Shown: piece after piece, positions 33,658 through 42,223 of the stretch | How positions within the stretch are numbered: the first letter of the stretch is position 1 | How the letters are laid out: each line of letters starts with the position of its first letter | Origin: DATJLQ01 sp035509415 | GTDB lineage: Bacteria; Pseudomonadota; Alphaproteobacteria; JACZXZ01 | DNA length: 64,000 nucleotides | Assembly (NCBI GenBank): GCA_035509415.1 | Contig: DATJLQ010000132.1 | Span: 6,645 to 70,644 of the forward strand | Direction of reading: 5' to 3' | Notes under the pieces: model-generated | Told to the model about the DNA's origin: nothing | Database searches by the model: none | What the model saw: only the letters and a program-made list of their open reading frames with translations | Made by a program: the position numbers and the translations under genes

Positions 33658-34864
33658 GGGCCACCTCGGCGAGAAAGCTGCCGAGCACGCGCGCGCGATC
33701 GTGCTTTTCCATGACGAAGGCGCGCCCGCGTGCGCCGAGCCGGCGCCGGAGCGACGAATCGCCCGCGAGCCGAAGCACGGCTTCGGTCAGCGCATCGATG
33801 TCGCCCGGCGGGACGCATTCGAAGGCACCGCTCTCGGTTCTGAGCGCGTCGACCGCGGTCCCCGGCCGCGCGGTCGCGATCAGCGGCCGTCCCGCGGCCA
33901 TGATCGCGTAGATCTTCGACGGCACCGCGAAATCCGCCGCGCGCCCGTCCTGCGGCACCAGATGGATGTCGCCGTCGGCAAGGCCGCGATTGAGCGCGTC
34001 GGCGCCGACGAGCGGCTCGAAATCGAGGTTGCGCAGCCCGCGCCGCACCGCCTCGCGCCGAAGCGACGCGGACTCGCCGCCCTCGCCGCGCAGGATCACG
34101 CGGATCGAGCTCTGCCGCGCCTCCAAGGCGCTCGCGAGGTCGATCAGCTGGTCGAGCGCCTGCTTGCGGCCGAGATTGCCGCTATAGAGCAGCGTCACCG
34201 TGTCGCGCGCGCGCCCGTCGATGGGAAAGATGCTCGCGGTGTCGACCCAGATGGGCAGGATCGAGATCGGCGTGCGCACCCCGAGCTCGACGAGGCGGCG
34301 GCGCATCGGCTCGGACAGCACGAGAATCTGGTCGACCCGGTTGAAGGCGAAGCGCTCGAGGGCACGCATGAGGCGGACGATCCTCCCGTCGCCGACCAAG
34401 CCGAGGCCGACCGCGAGACCGGATTGGATGTCGTGCACGAGCGCCAGGGTCCGGCCGTATTTGCGCCGCGCGAAGCCGCCGAGGAGGACCGCGAAGATCG
34501 TCGGGCACAGGCACACCACGAGCTCGCTGCGCGGCACGCGGCCCATGAAGAGTGCGGCCATGCCCTGGACGAAGAACCAGAGCTCGCTCAGGATGCGGTG
34601 CCCGGCGCTGCGCCGCTTCGGGATCCAGGTGCGGACGCGCCGCACGACGACGCCGGCTTCGATCTCGCGATCGCGCGCCCCGCGCCGGTAGTCCGCGAAC
34701 ACCGCGCCGCCCGGATAATGCGGCCGGCAGGTGAGCACCATGACGCGGCGGCCCGATTGCGCCAGGCTTTCGGCGAGATCGCGGCAATAGGGGCCGGAGC
34801 CGATCGGCTCGGGCCAGTAATATTGGCCGATGAAGAGCGTGTCGAAATTCGCCGGCTCGTCCAT
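33647..34864 (-). CDS. Family 4 glycosyltransferase (WbuB-like)
   Basis: 405-residue glycosyltransferase. The start region FIGQYYWPEPIGSGPYCRDL is typical of WbuB/colanic acid WcaI-like enzymes, and VVCLCPTIFAVLLGGFARRK plus HDIQSGLAVGLGLVG match the same group (WcaI transfers fucose in colanic acid). The donor domain has LLYSGNLGRKQALDQLIDLA and VPSKIYAIMAAGRPLIATAR. A fucose donor would suit the GDP-fucose genes here, but this is inference. It begins 16 bp after the Wzc-like gene stop. Confidence 0.9.
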   Translation of the reverse strand: MDEPANFDTLFIGQYYWPEPIGSGPYCRDLAESLAQSGRRVMVLTCRPHYPGGAVFADYRRGARDREIEAGVVVRRVRTWIPKRRSAGHRILSELWFFVQGMAALFMGRVPRSELVVCLCPTIFAVLLGGFARRKYGRTLALVHDIQSGLAVGLGLVGDGRIVRLMRALERFAFNRVDQILVLSEPMRRRLVELGVRTPISILPIWVDTASIFPIDGRARDTVTLLYSGNLGRKQALDQLIDLASALEARQSSIRVILRGEGGESASLRREAVRRGLRNLDFEPLVGADALNRGLADGDIHLVPQDGRAADFAVPSKIYAIMAAGRPLIATARPGTAVDALRTESGAFECVPPGDIDALTEAVLRLAGDSSLRRRLGARGRAFVMEKHDRARVLGSFLAEVAHGA

Positions 34865-34879
34865 GATGCGCGCACCCGG

Positions 34880-37165
34880 CTATAGCGTCCGGACCGCGCT
34901 CATGCGCCGGTAGGGGTAGGTCACCTCGCCCACGCCGTAGCGCCGGTAGCGCTTCGGGTCGACCTGGCTCAGCACCGTGCCCGCGACCCGGCCGCGCGCG
35001 TAATAGAGCTGGCGCAACGCACTCATCACCACGTCGCGCGGCGTGTCGCCCCATTTCACCACGAACGCGACGCGGTCCATCATGCGGCTCAGCGGCAGCA
35101 CTTCCGAACCCGCGAGCACCGGCGGCGCATCGACCACGACGAGGTCGTAATGGCGCGCAAGCGTCTTGCACAGGAGCCGGAGGCGCGCGAAGCGCTGGGG
35201 ATGGTCCTCCATGGTTCCGATCTTGCCCGCGAAGAGCGCGTGGACGCGCGAGCCGGGGTCGAGATAGACCGCCTGCTCGGGCGTGGCACTGCCGCTCAGG
35301 AGATCGGCCAGGCCCGGCGACATGGGCCGGCGGAAGAAGCTGTGCTGGATCGGGCGCTGCCAGTCGCAATCGACCACGATCACCCGGTGCCCGGCCTGCG
35401 CCGCGAGGCGCGCGATCGCGATTGCGATGCGCGACTTCCCCTCATGGGGAGCGGCCGAGGTGAGCATGATGAGCTTCGGCGAGGTCGCGCCCCCTGACAT
35501 CGCAAGCCGCGTATAAAGCGTCCGGATCGAGCTGGTGAACGGCGAATCGGGCTCGAACGCGAGGGGGCGCTTCGCGAACTCCTGGCCCTTGAAGCTCGGA
35601 ATCATGGCGAGGAGCGGAAGGCGCGTGGTGCGCTCGATGTCGTCGCCGGTGCGAAACGAGCGATCGAGATTCTCGCGCACGAGGGCGATCAGCATGCCGA
35701 CGAAGCTCCCGCCGATGGTGCCCAGGAGCACGATCATCCCGGTGGGCGGGTAGTTCGGCCGGTCGGGCGGCGTCGCCGCCGAGATCACGGTCGCGTCCGG
35801 CGCGTCGAGATCCTCCTGGGCACTCGTCTCCTTCGACCGGTTGAGGAAATTCGTGAGCAGCGCCTGGGCCGCGTCGGCCTGCTGCTGGAGCTGGTTGAGC
35901 TGGATCGACTTCCCGTTCGCGGCCCCCAGCTCGTTCTGGAGGTGCGCGAGATTGGCGCTCAGCGACTGGTATTGCGCGTTGGCCGCTTGCGCCTGGCGCT
36001 GGAGCGCTTCGACGACCTTGCGCACCTCGATCGCGATCTTCGAGCGCACGTCGGCGAGCTGCGCCTTGATGTCCCTGATCTTCGGATGATCGGGGCCGTA
36101 GATCGAGGCGAGCTGCGCCTGGGTGCGCTCGATCTCGATCTCCTTCTCCTTCAGTGCCTGGATGAGGGGCGAGTCGACCACGGTCGGGAGCGTGTCGATC
36201 GCGGCCGGATTATGCTCGACCGCGCGCGCTTGCTCGAGATTGGCCATCGCGGTCGCGCGCGCGCTGGCGGAGATGATGAGCTGCTGGTTGAGCTCGTCGA
36301 TCTGCTGCGCCGTCACGGTGTCGCTCTTGGTCTCGTAGAGGCCGTTCTTCTGGCGGTATTCCTCGACCGCGCGCTCGGCGTTCTCGGCCTGGGTCCGGAG
36401 GCGCGCGATCTGCTGATCGAGGAAGCTCGTGGCGTGCTGGGCGGCGCTCGCCTTGCGCACCATTTCCTGGTCGATATAGACCTGCGCCAGCGTGTTCGCG
36501 ATGCGCGCCGCGAGCGCCGGGCTCTGCGACTGGACGGTGACGTCGAGCACGTGCGATTTCTTGAGCGGCGTCACGTCGATGCGGTCGAGGAGCACGTCGG
36601 TGACGATGCTTTGGCGCCGCGCGGCGCGCTCGGCGTCGGTGAGCGGCTTGCTTTGGCCCGCGCGCGCGCCGAACAGGCCGCGTAGCGGGTCCATCACGTC
36701 GTAATGCACGAAATCGGTCGCGAAGTAGTAGGCGCGCGTCAGGAACGACGGATGGCGCAGCATCGGGTTGAATTCGGGGTCCTGGTCGAGCGCCAGCCGG
36801 TGCACGACCTGCGCCGCGAGGCCGCGCGATTCGAGCACGTAGCCCTCGGTCTCGATCGTCTCCTCGTTCGGGTCGATGCCCTTCAGGACCGAAGTCATGT
36901 CGGCGACGTCTGGGGTCGCGAGGCCGACCAGGAGCTGGGTCTCGGCCGTGTAGCGCGGCGTCATGCCGAGGGTCGCGAGCGCCGCTACGAGCGCCGTTGC
37001 GAGCGTCGCGACGACGATCGTTCCGCGCCGGCGCCAGAGCTTCCTGAACAGCTCCATGCCGTCGCCGCCCGCGGACGTCGAGAGCACGATCGCGGTGCGC
37101 ACGGCGCCGTCGCCCTGCGCCGTCGTCTCGAACGGGGTCGGCAAGGGCTCCAGGGCATGGTTCAT
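34880..37165 (-). CDS. Wzc/ExoP-type polysaccharide co-polymerase with tyrosine-kinase domain
   Basis: 761-residue inner-membrane protein controlling chain length and export. A Wzz domain lies between two transmembrane segments (about residues 50-68 and 478-500), with long periplasmic coiled-coil stretches (about 225-460). The cytoplasmic BY-kinase domain follows: Walker A-like SAAPHEGKS near 570-578, Walker A' VIVVDCDW near 595-602 and Walker B LVVVDAPP near 675-682. Four tyrosines in the last 25 residues form a short autophosphorylation tail. Walker A has EGKS in place of GKS/T after a glycine pair, usual in this family. Its stop is 16 bp before the WbuB-like gene, and its start overlaps the lipoprotein stop. 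Confidence 0.93.
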   Translation of the reverse strand: MNHALEPLPTPFETTAQGDGAVRTAIVLSTSAGGDGMELFRKLWRRRGTIVVATLATALVAALATLGMTPRYTAETQLLVGLATPDVADMTSVLKGIDPNEETIETEGYVLESRGLAAQVVHRLALDQDPEFNPMLRHPSFLTRAYYFATDFVHYDVMDPLRGLFGARAGQSKPLTDAERAARRQSIVTDVLLDRIDVTPLKKSHVLDVTVQSQSPALAARIANTLAQVYIDQEMVRKASAAQHATSFLDQQIARLRTQAENAERAVEEYRQKNGLYETKSDTVTAQQIDELNQQLIISASARATAMANLEQARAVEHNPAAIDTLPTVVDSPLIQALKEKEIEIERTQAQLASIYGPDHPKIRDIKAQLADVRSKIAIEVRKVVEALQRQAQAANAQYQSLSANLAHLQNELGAANGKSIQLNQLQQQADAAQALLTNFLNRSKETSAQEDLDAPDATVISAATPPDRPNYPPTGMIVLLGTIGGSFVGMLIALVRENLDRSFRTGDDIERTTRLPLLAMIPSFKGQEFAKRPLAFEPDSPFTSSIRTLYTRLAMSGGATSPKLIMLTSAAPHEGKSRIAIAIARLAAQAGHRVIVVDCDWQRPIQHSFFRRPMSPGLADLLSGSATPEQAVYLDPGSRVHALFAGKIGTMEDHPQRFARLRLLCKTLARHYDLVVVDAPPVLAGSEVLPLSRMMDRVAFVVKWGDTPRDVVMSALRQLYYARGRVAGTVLSQVDPKRYRRYGVGEVTYPYRRMSAVRTL

Positions 37166-37767
37166 CAGAAGTAGCGCTCCCGCACCGTGACGATGTCGCC
37201 GGGTGCCACCGGGGTCTGTTGATAGGCGATGTATTTATGCGCGCCGGCATCGGCGCCCGTGGGCTCGTCGCGCGTGATGTAGAAGGCGCTTTCCTTCGCG
37301 CGATAGGTGAAGCCGCCGGCGAGCGCGATCGCGTTCATCACGGTCATGCCGTCGACGTAGGGATAGCTCCCCGGATTCTTGACCTCGCCGATGATGTAGA
37401 ACGGCCGATAGGTCGCGACCGAGACGCTGATGCTCGGATTCTTGAGGTAATTCGGGCTGAGGCGGGACGCGAGCGCCTCGGCGAGCTCGTGGGTCGTGAG
37501 GCCGCGCGCCTTCACGGTCCCGATGAGCGGAAACGCGAGATTGCCCGAGCCCTCGACCGTATAGTCGCCGGTCAGCGTGTCTTGGCCGTAGACGATGATG
37601 TGAAGGTGATCGCCCGAGCCGAGCGTGTATTGGCTCGGCGGATCGAGATCGCGCGCCGGCAGCGCGTTGGGATCGGCGCCGCACGCCGCCAAGAGTGCGA
37701 GCGACCCGAGCACGGCGAAAACTCGGATCGCCCGATGCATCGCGCTGTTCCGATCATGACCGATCAT
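37165..37767 (-). CDS. Polysaccharide export lipoprotein (Wza/GumB-like)
   Basis: 200-residue outer-membrane export component. The signal peptide ends in a lipobox, LALLAAC, so the mature protein is a lipoprotein starting at the cysteine. The Poly_export domain follows (YTLGSGDHLHIIVYGQDTLT, GNLAFPLIGTVKARGLTTHE), then one SLBB-like domain (FYIIGEVKNPGSYPYVDGMT). It is shorter than E. coli Wza and lacks its extra domains and amphipathic C-terminal helix, as usual for alphaproteobacterial forms. The ATG at 37767 has GAGG upstream; 37740 is an alternative. It heads the operon 37767-32410 and touches the Wzc-like gene. Confidence 0.92.
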   Translation of the reverse strand: MIGHDRNSAMHRAIRVFAVLGSLALLAACGADPNALPARDLDPPSQYTLGSGDHLHIIVYGQDTLTGDYTVEGSGNLAFPLIGTVKARGLTTHELAEALASRLSPNYLKNPSISVSVATYRPFYIIGEVKNPGSYPYVDGMTVMNAIALAGGFTYRAKESAFYITRDEPTGADAGAHKYIAYQQTPVAPGDIVTVRERYF

Positions 37768-37894
37768 GGCGGCCTCGCTTTTTTCGGTTCGGCCCTGTGA
37801 GCGTCCGCTCGCTGGGCCGGCGCCTCGAAAGGGCGATCCCTGAGGCGCTGCCGCGCCTCGGCACATCCGGCCGGGACGCGCGGCGGCCCTGTCT

Positions 37895-38977
37895 CTACCT
37901 ACCAGCCCGTCGTGCGGCCGTACTGTGATCATTCGGTGGTTCCTCGCGTTGACCCGCGGCCGCCACGCGCGCGCGATCGACGCCGCGTCCCGCGACATGC
38001 TCGAGGAACCAGCGATAGGTCGCCGCGAGTCCGTCGGCGAGCCCGATGCGTGCGTGCCAGCCGAGCGTGGCGAGCTTCGAGACGTCGGCAAGCTTCCGGG
38101 GCGTTCCGTCCGGCTTCGTGGCATCGAAGACGAGGCGCCCGCGGTAGCCCACCACGCCGGCGATCGCGCGCGCGAGCGCTGCGATGCTCGCCTCTTCGCC
38201 GGTGCCGATGTTGATGTGCCCCTCTTGGGAGTAATGGCGCGCGAGGAACACCAGCGCGTCGGCCAAGTCGTCGACATGGAGGAACTCGCGCAAGGGCTTC
38301 CCCGTGCCCCACACCACGACCTCGGGTGCGCGCGCCTCCTTGGCCTCATGGATGCGGCGCAGGAGCGCCGGCATGACGTGCCCGCCCGCGAGGTCGAAAT
38401 TGTCGTTGGGGCCGTAGAGATTGGTCGGCTGGGCCGAGATGAAGTCCGCGCCATATTGGCGCCGGTAGGCGTCGCACAACTTGATGCCCGCGATCTTCGC
38501 GATCGCGTACCATTCGTTGGTGGGCTCGAGCGGGCCGGTCAGGAGCGACTCCTCCTCGATCGGCTGGGGGGCGAGGCGCGGATAGATGCAGGTCGAGCCG
38601 AGGAACAGGAGCTTCCCGACCCGCGCCTTGTAAGCGCCGTGAATCAGGTTCGTCTCGATCGCGAGATTGTCGTAAAGGAACTCCGCCGGGCGCGTCGAAT
38701 TCGCCTGAATGCCGCCCGCGGTCGCCGCCGCCACGAACACGAGATCGGGGCGCTCCGCGTCGAGCCAAGCCTCGACCTCCGACTGGCGCCTGAGATCGAC
38801 CGCGCGCCGCTCGACCGTGAGCACCTCGCACCCTTCGCTCGCGAGCCGCCGCAGGAGTGCGGAGCCCACCATGCCGCGATGGCCCGCGACATAGACGCGC
38901 TTGCCGCGGAGCGAATAGGGCAAGCGCGCGGCCGCGCGCGCTTCCGCGCCGACGGAGTCCGAAGCGTCCGGCGTCAT
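37895..38977 (-). CDS. fcl: GDP-L-fucose synthase
   Basis: 360-residue bifunctional epimerase/reductase converting GDP-4-keto-6-deoxymannose to GDP-L-fucose with NADPH. The Rossmann motif is YVAGHRGMVGSALLRRLASE. Conserved segments LGSTCIYPRLAPQPIEEESL, then EWYAIAKIAGIKLCDAYRRQ carry the catalytic Ser/Cys, Tyr and Lys; QPTNLYGPNDNFDLAGGHVM and REFLHVDDLADAL complete the family pattern. The C-terminus extends about 35 residues beyond the usual end with a basic tail. The start overlaps the manC stop by four bases. A regulatory element (37925-37939) lies inside the last coding bases. Confidence 0.96.
   Translation of the reverse strand: MTPDASDSVGAEARAAARLPYSLRGKRVYVAGHRGMVGSALLRRLASEGCEVLTVERRAVDLRRQSEVEAWLDAERPDLVFVAAATAGGIQANSTRPAEFLYDNLAIETNLIHGAYKARVGKLLFLGSTCIYPRLAPQPIEEESLLTGPLEPTNEWYAIAKIAGIKLCDAYRRQYGADFISAQPTNLYGPNDNFDLAGGHVMPALLRRIHEAKEARAPEVVVWGTGKPLREFLHVDDLADALVFLARHYSQEGHINIGTGEEASIAALARAIAGVVGYRGRLVFDATKPDGTPRKLADVSKLATLGWHARIGLADGLAATYRWFLEHVAGRGVDRARVAAAGQREEPPNDHSTAARRAGR
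37925..37939 (-). promoter_or_regulatory. TCAC-type element upstream of the export/co-polymerase operon
   Basis: Reads CCACCGAATGATCAC, the consensus of the set, 158 bp before the export lipoprotein start. It lies inside the 3' end of fcl, implying a separate promoter for the operon 37767-32410 within the run of minus-strand genes. Confidence 0.6.
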
Positions 38978-40452
38978 GACGCACCCCGGCCGTAATCGTC
39001 CTCGAAGCGCACGATGTCGTCCTCCCCGAGATAGGGGCCCGATTGCACCTCGATCAAATGCAGCGGAAGCTTCCCCGGATTCTCGAGCCGGTGGGTCACC
39101 CCGAGCGGGATGTAGGTCGACTGGTTTTCGTGCAGCAGCCGGCATTCGTCGCCGCAGGTGATGCGCGCCGTGCCCTGCACCACGACCCAATGCTCGGCGC
39201 GGTGATGATGCATCTGAAGGCTGAGCTTCCGGCCCGGCTTCACGACGATGCGCTTCACCTGGAAGCGCTCGCCCACGACGACCGTCTGGTAGGAGCCCCA
39301 GGGCCGGTAGACTTTCGCGTGATGGAGCGCCTCGGGGCGGTTGCGGCCCTTGAGGCGCTCGACGAAGCGGCCGATTTCGGCCGCACGCCCGCGCCCGGCG
39401 ACCAGGATCGCATCCTCGGTCGCGACCAGCACGATGTCGCTCACGCCGAGTGCCGCGACGAAATGCCCGTCGCCGCGAACGTAGGAATTCCGCACGTCGT
39501 CGATCGCGACGTCGCCTTCGAGCACGTTGCCCGCCTCGTCCTGGGGCTTCAATTCGTGGAGCGACGTCCAGGAGCCGACATCGCTCCAGCCGATCGCGGC
39601 CGGGACGAACGCCGTCCGATGGGAGAGCTCCATGACGCCCTTGTCGATCGAGAGCGCCGGCACCGCGGCGAAGGCACCCTCCTCGAGATGGAAGAAATCG
39701 GCATCGTCGCGTCCGCCGGCGACCGCCGCCATGCAAGTGCCAAGGAGCGTCGGCTGCAATCGCTTCAGCTCCTCGAGGAGAAGGGCCACGGGCATTACGA
39801 ACATGCCGCTGTTCCAGAAATAGTCGCCGCTTTCGACGTAACGCGCTGCGTCCGCGCGGTCGGGCTTCTCGATGAACTGGCCGATCGCGAAGGCGCCCTC
39901 GACTCCGTCGAGCGTCGCCCCGCGGCGGATGTAGCCGTAGCCCGTCTCGGGACGCGCGGGGGCGATGCCGAAGGCGACGAGGCGTCCCGCGCGCGCGGCG
40001 GCGTGCGCGATCTCGAGGGCCGCGCGCAGCCGCGCCGTGTCGGCGATATGGTGATCGGACGGCAGCGCCAGGATCGCCGCGTCCGGATCGTGGCGCGCGA
40101 GCATGAGCGCCGCGACCGCAAGGGCTGCGCCGGTATTGCGCCCGTCGGGCTCGAGCACGATCTTCCGCGCGCGCACGCCGATCTCGAGGAGCTGCTCGGC
40201 GACCAGGAACCGGTGATCGTGATGGCAGACGACGAGCGGCACCTCGCCATTTCCGAGCGTCGCCGCGCGCAGCGCCGTCTCCTGGAGCATCGTCCGCTCC
40301 GAGATCAGGGGTAGGAGCTGCTTCGGATAGGACAGCCGCGAGAGCGGCCAGAGGCGCGTGCCCGATCCGCCCGAAAGGATCACGGGATAAAGATGCCGCG
40401 CGGATGAAGCGACGATCGGTTCCGCGTGCGGTTTCTCGACGGGTTGGTCCAT
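38974..40452 (-). CDS. manC: Mannose-1-phosphate guanylyltransferase / mannose-6-phosphate isomerase
   Basis: 492-residue bifunctional enzyme of the ManC/AlgA type, making GDP-mannose (and possibly mannose-6-phosphate) for fucose synthesis. The N-terminal nucleotidyltransferase motif is PVILSGGSGTRLWPLSRLSY, then PKQLLPL; FIEKPDRADAARYVESGDYF follows. The C-terminal cupin (type II phosphomannose isomerase) has YRPWGSYQTVVVGERFQVKR and MHHHRAEHWVVVQGTARIT with metal-binding histidines. The ATG at 40452 gives a normal length. The gene follows the response regulator by 16 bp and overlaps fcl by four bases, so regulator, manC and fcl form one operon. No phosphomannomutase gene is present in the window. 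Confidence 0.96.
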   Translation of the reverse strand: MDQPVEKPHAEPIVASSARHLYPVILSGGSGTRLWPLSRLSYPKQLLPLISERTMLQETALRAATLGNGEVPLVVCHHDHRFLVAEQLLEIGVRARKIVLEPDGRNTGAALAVAALMLARHDPDAAILALPSDHHIADTARLRAALEIAHAAARAGRLVAFGIAPARPETGYGYIRRGATLDGVEGAFAIGQFIEKPDRADAARYVESGDYFWNSGMFVMPVALLLEELKRLQPTLLGTCMAAVAGGRDDADFFHLEEGAFAAVPALSIDKGVMELSHRTAFVPAAIGWSDVGSWTSLHELKPQDEAGNVLEGDVAIDDVRNSYVRGDGHFVAALGVSDIVLVATEDAILVAGRGRAAEIGRFVERLKGRNRPEALHHAKVYRPWGSYQTVVVGERFQVKRIVVKPGRKLSLQMHHHRAEHWVVVQGTARITCGDECRLLHENQSTYIPLGVTHRLENPGKLPLHLIEVQSGPYLGEDDIVRFEDDYGRGAS

Positions 40453-40468
40453 GATGCGGCGCTCGCGC

Positions 40469-41647
40469 TCAGAGGGGATCGCTCGAATAAGGACGATGCC
40501 CCACCGGCGGCGCGTCCTCCTCGTCGGGCGCATCGCGCTCGGCTTCGTCCGCGCGGCTCCCGGGTGCCGCCAGGCGCGCGATGTCCGCTTCGACCGAGGC
40601 CGCGCGAAAGCCGCCCTGGCCGTTGCCTCGCCCGTCGCCTCGCCCGTCGCCCCGATCGCGCCGACGCGTGCGGCCCTCGCCGTTCGGCGCTTCGTCCGGG
40701 CGGCCGAGGCCCGCGAAGCGCGCGAGCGAGCCCCAGAACCGGCCGCTCTTCTCGCGCGACGCGAACGGCGCCGCGGCACGCGCATCGTCGCTCGTCTCCA
40801 GCGCCGTCGCGGCAGTCGACGCATCCTCGGCCGCGCGCCAGGAATAGCCGAACCCGGCATAGTTCTCGATCGCCGCGAATCCGGAGTCCATGGCGTGGAA
40901 CTTCTGGCGGATGCGCTTGATCAGGGAACGTACGTTGATGCGGTAGCCGGCGCTGCCGTCGCCGGCGATGAAATCGGTGCCGTGCACCACGTCGTAGATC
41001 TCGCGGTACGACACTTCGCGCCCCGCACGGCTCGCGAGGATATGGACGATGTCGAACTCGGTCACCGTGAGCGGCACGCGCGCGCCGCGCCAGAAGGCGC
41101 GCCGGATCTTGGGATGGAGCTCGAGGTCGCTCACGCACAGCACTTCCTCGACGCCGAGCGCGGCCGCGAGCTTCCGCTCGGTCGCCGCGATGATCCGGAG
41201 GCGGCGCGCCAGGATCGACGGGCTCCGCGACTTGTCGAGGAAGTCGATGGCGCCGCAGTCGAGCGCCTCGACCTCGTTGTCCTCGCTCGAATAGGCCGTC
41301 AGCACGACCACCGGCAGCTTGATGCCGAGCCGGCGCAGCGCGCGCAGCACGTCGATCCCCGCCATGTCGGGCATTTTCCAGTCGAGCAGCAGGACGTCGT
41401 ACCGGCTGCCCTGCTGGAGATGGTCGAGCGCCGCCTGGCCATGGCCGAAATCGGCGACCTCGAAATTCTGGTCGGCCAGGTTGCGCACCAGCGCCCAACG
41501 CAGCATGTCCTCGTCGTCGACCACGATCACGCGCAGCTTGCCTAGCGGTTCGCCGCTCGCGCGCTCCGGTCGGGCGCCGTTGCCGGTCTCGGCCTCGGGC
41601 GTCGCCGGCGCCGATCTTTCCAGTCCGTCATCCGCGTTCATGGTCAT
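40469..41647 (-). CDS. OmpR-family response regulator with long disordered tail
   Basis: 392-residue cytoplasmic DNA-binding regulator. A receiver domain spans about residues 38-155 with acidic pocket D44/D45, phospho-acceptor D89 (LLLDWKMPD), T117 and K139. A winged-helix DNA-binding domain spans about 175-270 (VPLTVTEFDIVHILASRAGR, YRINVRSLIKRIRQKF). About 120 further residues form a charged, Gly/Asp/Arg-rich tail (DRGDGRGDGRGNGQGG) not usual in the family. No histidine kinase gene is nearby, so it is an orphan. It is the first gene of the operon with manC and fcl. It is the best local candidate to bind the 11-bp-spaced TCAC repeats across the locus, which is inference. Confidence 0.88.
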   Translation of the reverse strand: MTMNADDGLERSAPATPEAETGNGARPERASGEPLGKLRVIVVDDEDMLRWALVRNLADQNFEVADFGHGQAALDHLQQGSRYDVLLLDWKMPDMAGIDVLRALRRLGIKLPVVVLTAYSSEDNEVEALDCGAIDFLDKSRSPSILARRLRIIAATERKLAAALGVEEVLCVSDLELHPKIRRAFWRGARVPLTVTEFDIVHILASRAGREVSYREIYDVVHGTDFIAGDGSAGYRINVRSLIKRIRQKFHAMDSGFAAIENYAGFGYSWRAAEDASTAATALETSDDARAAAPFASREKSGRFWGSLARFAGLGRPDEAPNGEGRTRRRDRGDGRGDGRGNGQGGFRAASVEADIARLAAPGSRADEAERDAPDEEDAPPVGHRPYSSDPL

Positions 41648-42223
41648 TGGCCGTCATTCGCTTTCGCCGCGCGATCCCGGCCGCTCCCGGATCTCAAGAA
41701 CGGGAGCGGAAGGCGCGTCAGGTTTTTTCGGGGGAATTCCATCGCACTCTGCCGGCCACGCTCGGCAAGAAGGAGCCCTGGCCGCGGCCGCGATCGCGGC
41801 GCCGACCCGGCGCGCGTCAGCCCAAAGCCGGCGCTGCGGCGCGGCCTTTCGGCGGAACGGATGGGAAGGGACAGCACAAGATGGGAAAGCGCATAACGAC
41901 CTCCTGCCTCCGGCAAGTCCGGTTCAAGACCCTCCCTCCCTCGAGGCCCTCCCATGGAATCCGTTCGACGCCTTTTCTCGCCGATCGCGACGCGTTCGCG
42001 CGCGGCCGGCACGTAAGCGCTTCCGCCCGAGCACCCAGAGCCGGGCGAGCGCGCATACTGGGCGTCGATTTATTGACGTGCGTTTTGACAGGCTGACGGC
42101 CCGGCGCGGGAAATATTCCGCCGGCGCCTTTTTGTCTCATTCGTTCGAATGCGTTCGAAGCCGCGTCGCGCGCACGAAGCCGCGTCGGGCGGTGCTGCAC
42201 TTGCCGCGCATTTTAACGGGCGC
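41648..42223. other. Long intergenic region upstream of the response regulator
   Basis: These 576 bp lie between two minus-strand genes. Short open frames exist on both strands, but none has both a ribosome site and protein-like composition. The visible oddity is a patch at about 42066-42090 with two TTGAC strings on the plus strand (TTATTGACG and TTTTGACAGG). I found no copy of the TCAC direct repeat here, so the regulator does not appear to have its own site. Confidence 0.4.

Noticed and set aside
41881..42096. Short plus-strand frame starting MGKRITTSCLRQVRFK
   Set aside because: Poor ribosome site, no recognisable domain and low-complexity arginine-rich sequence.
42105..42145. GGCGCCTTTTTG as an intrinsic terminator
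   Set aside because: It points along the plus strand, but no plus-strand gene ends upstream of it.
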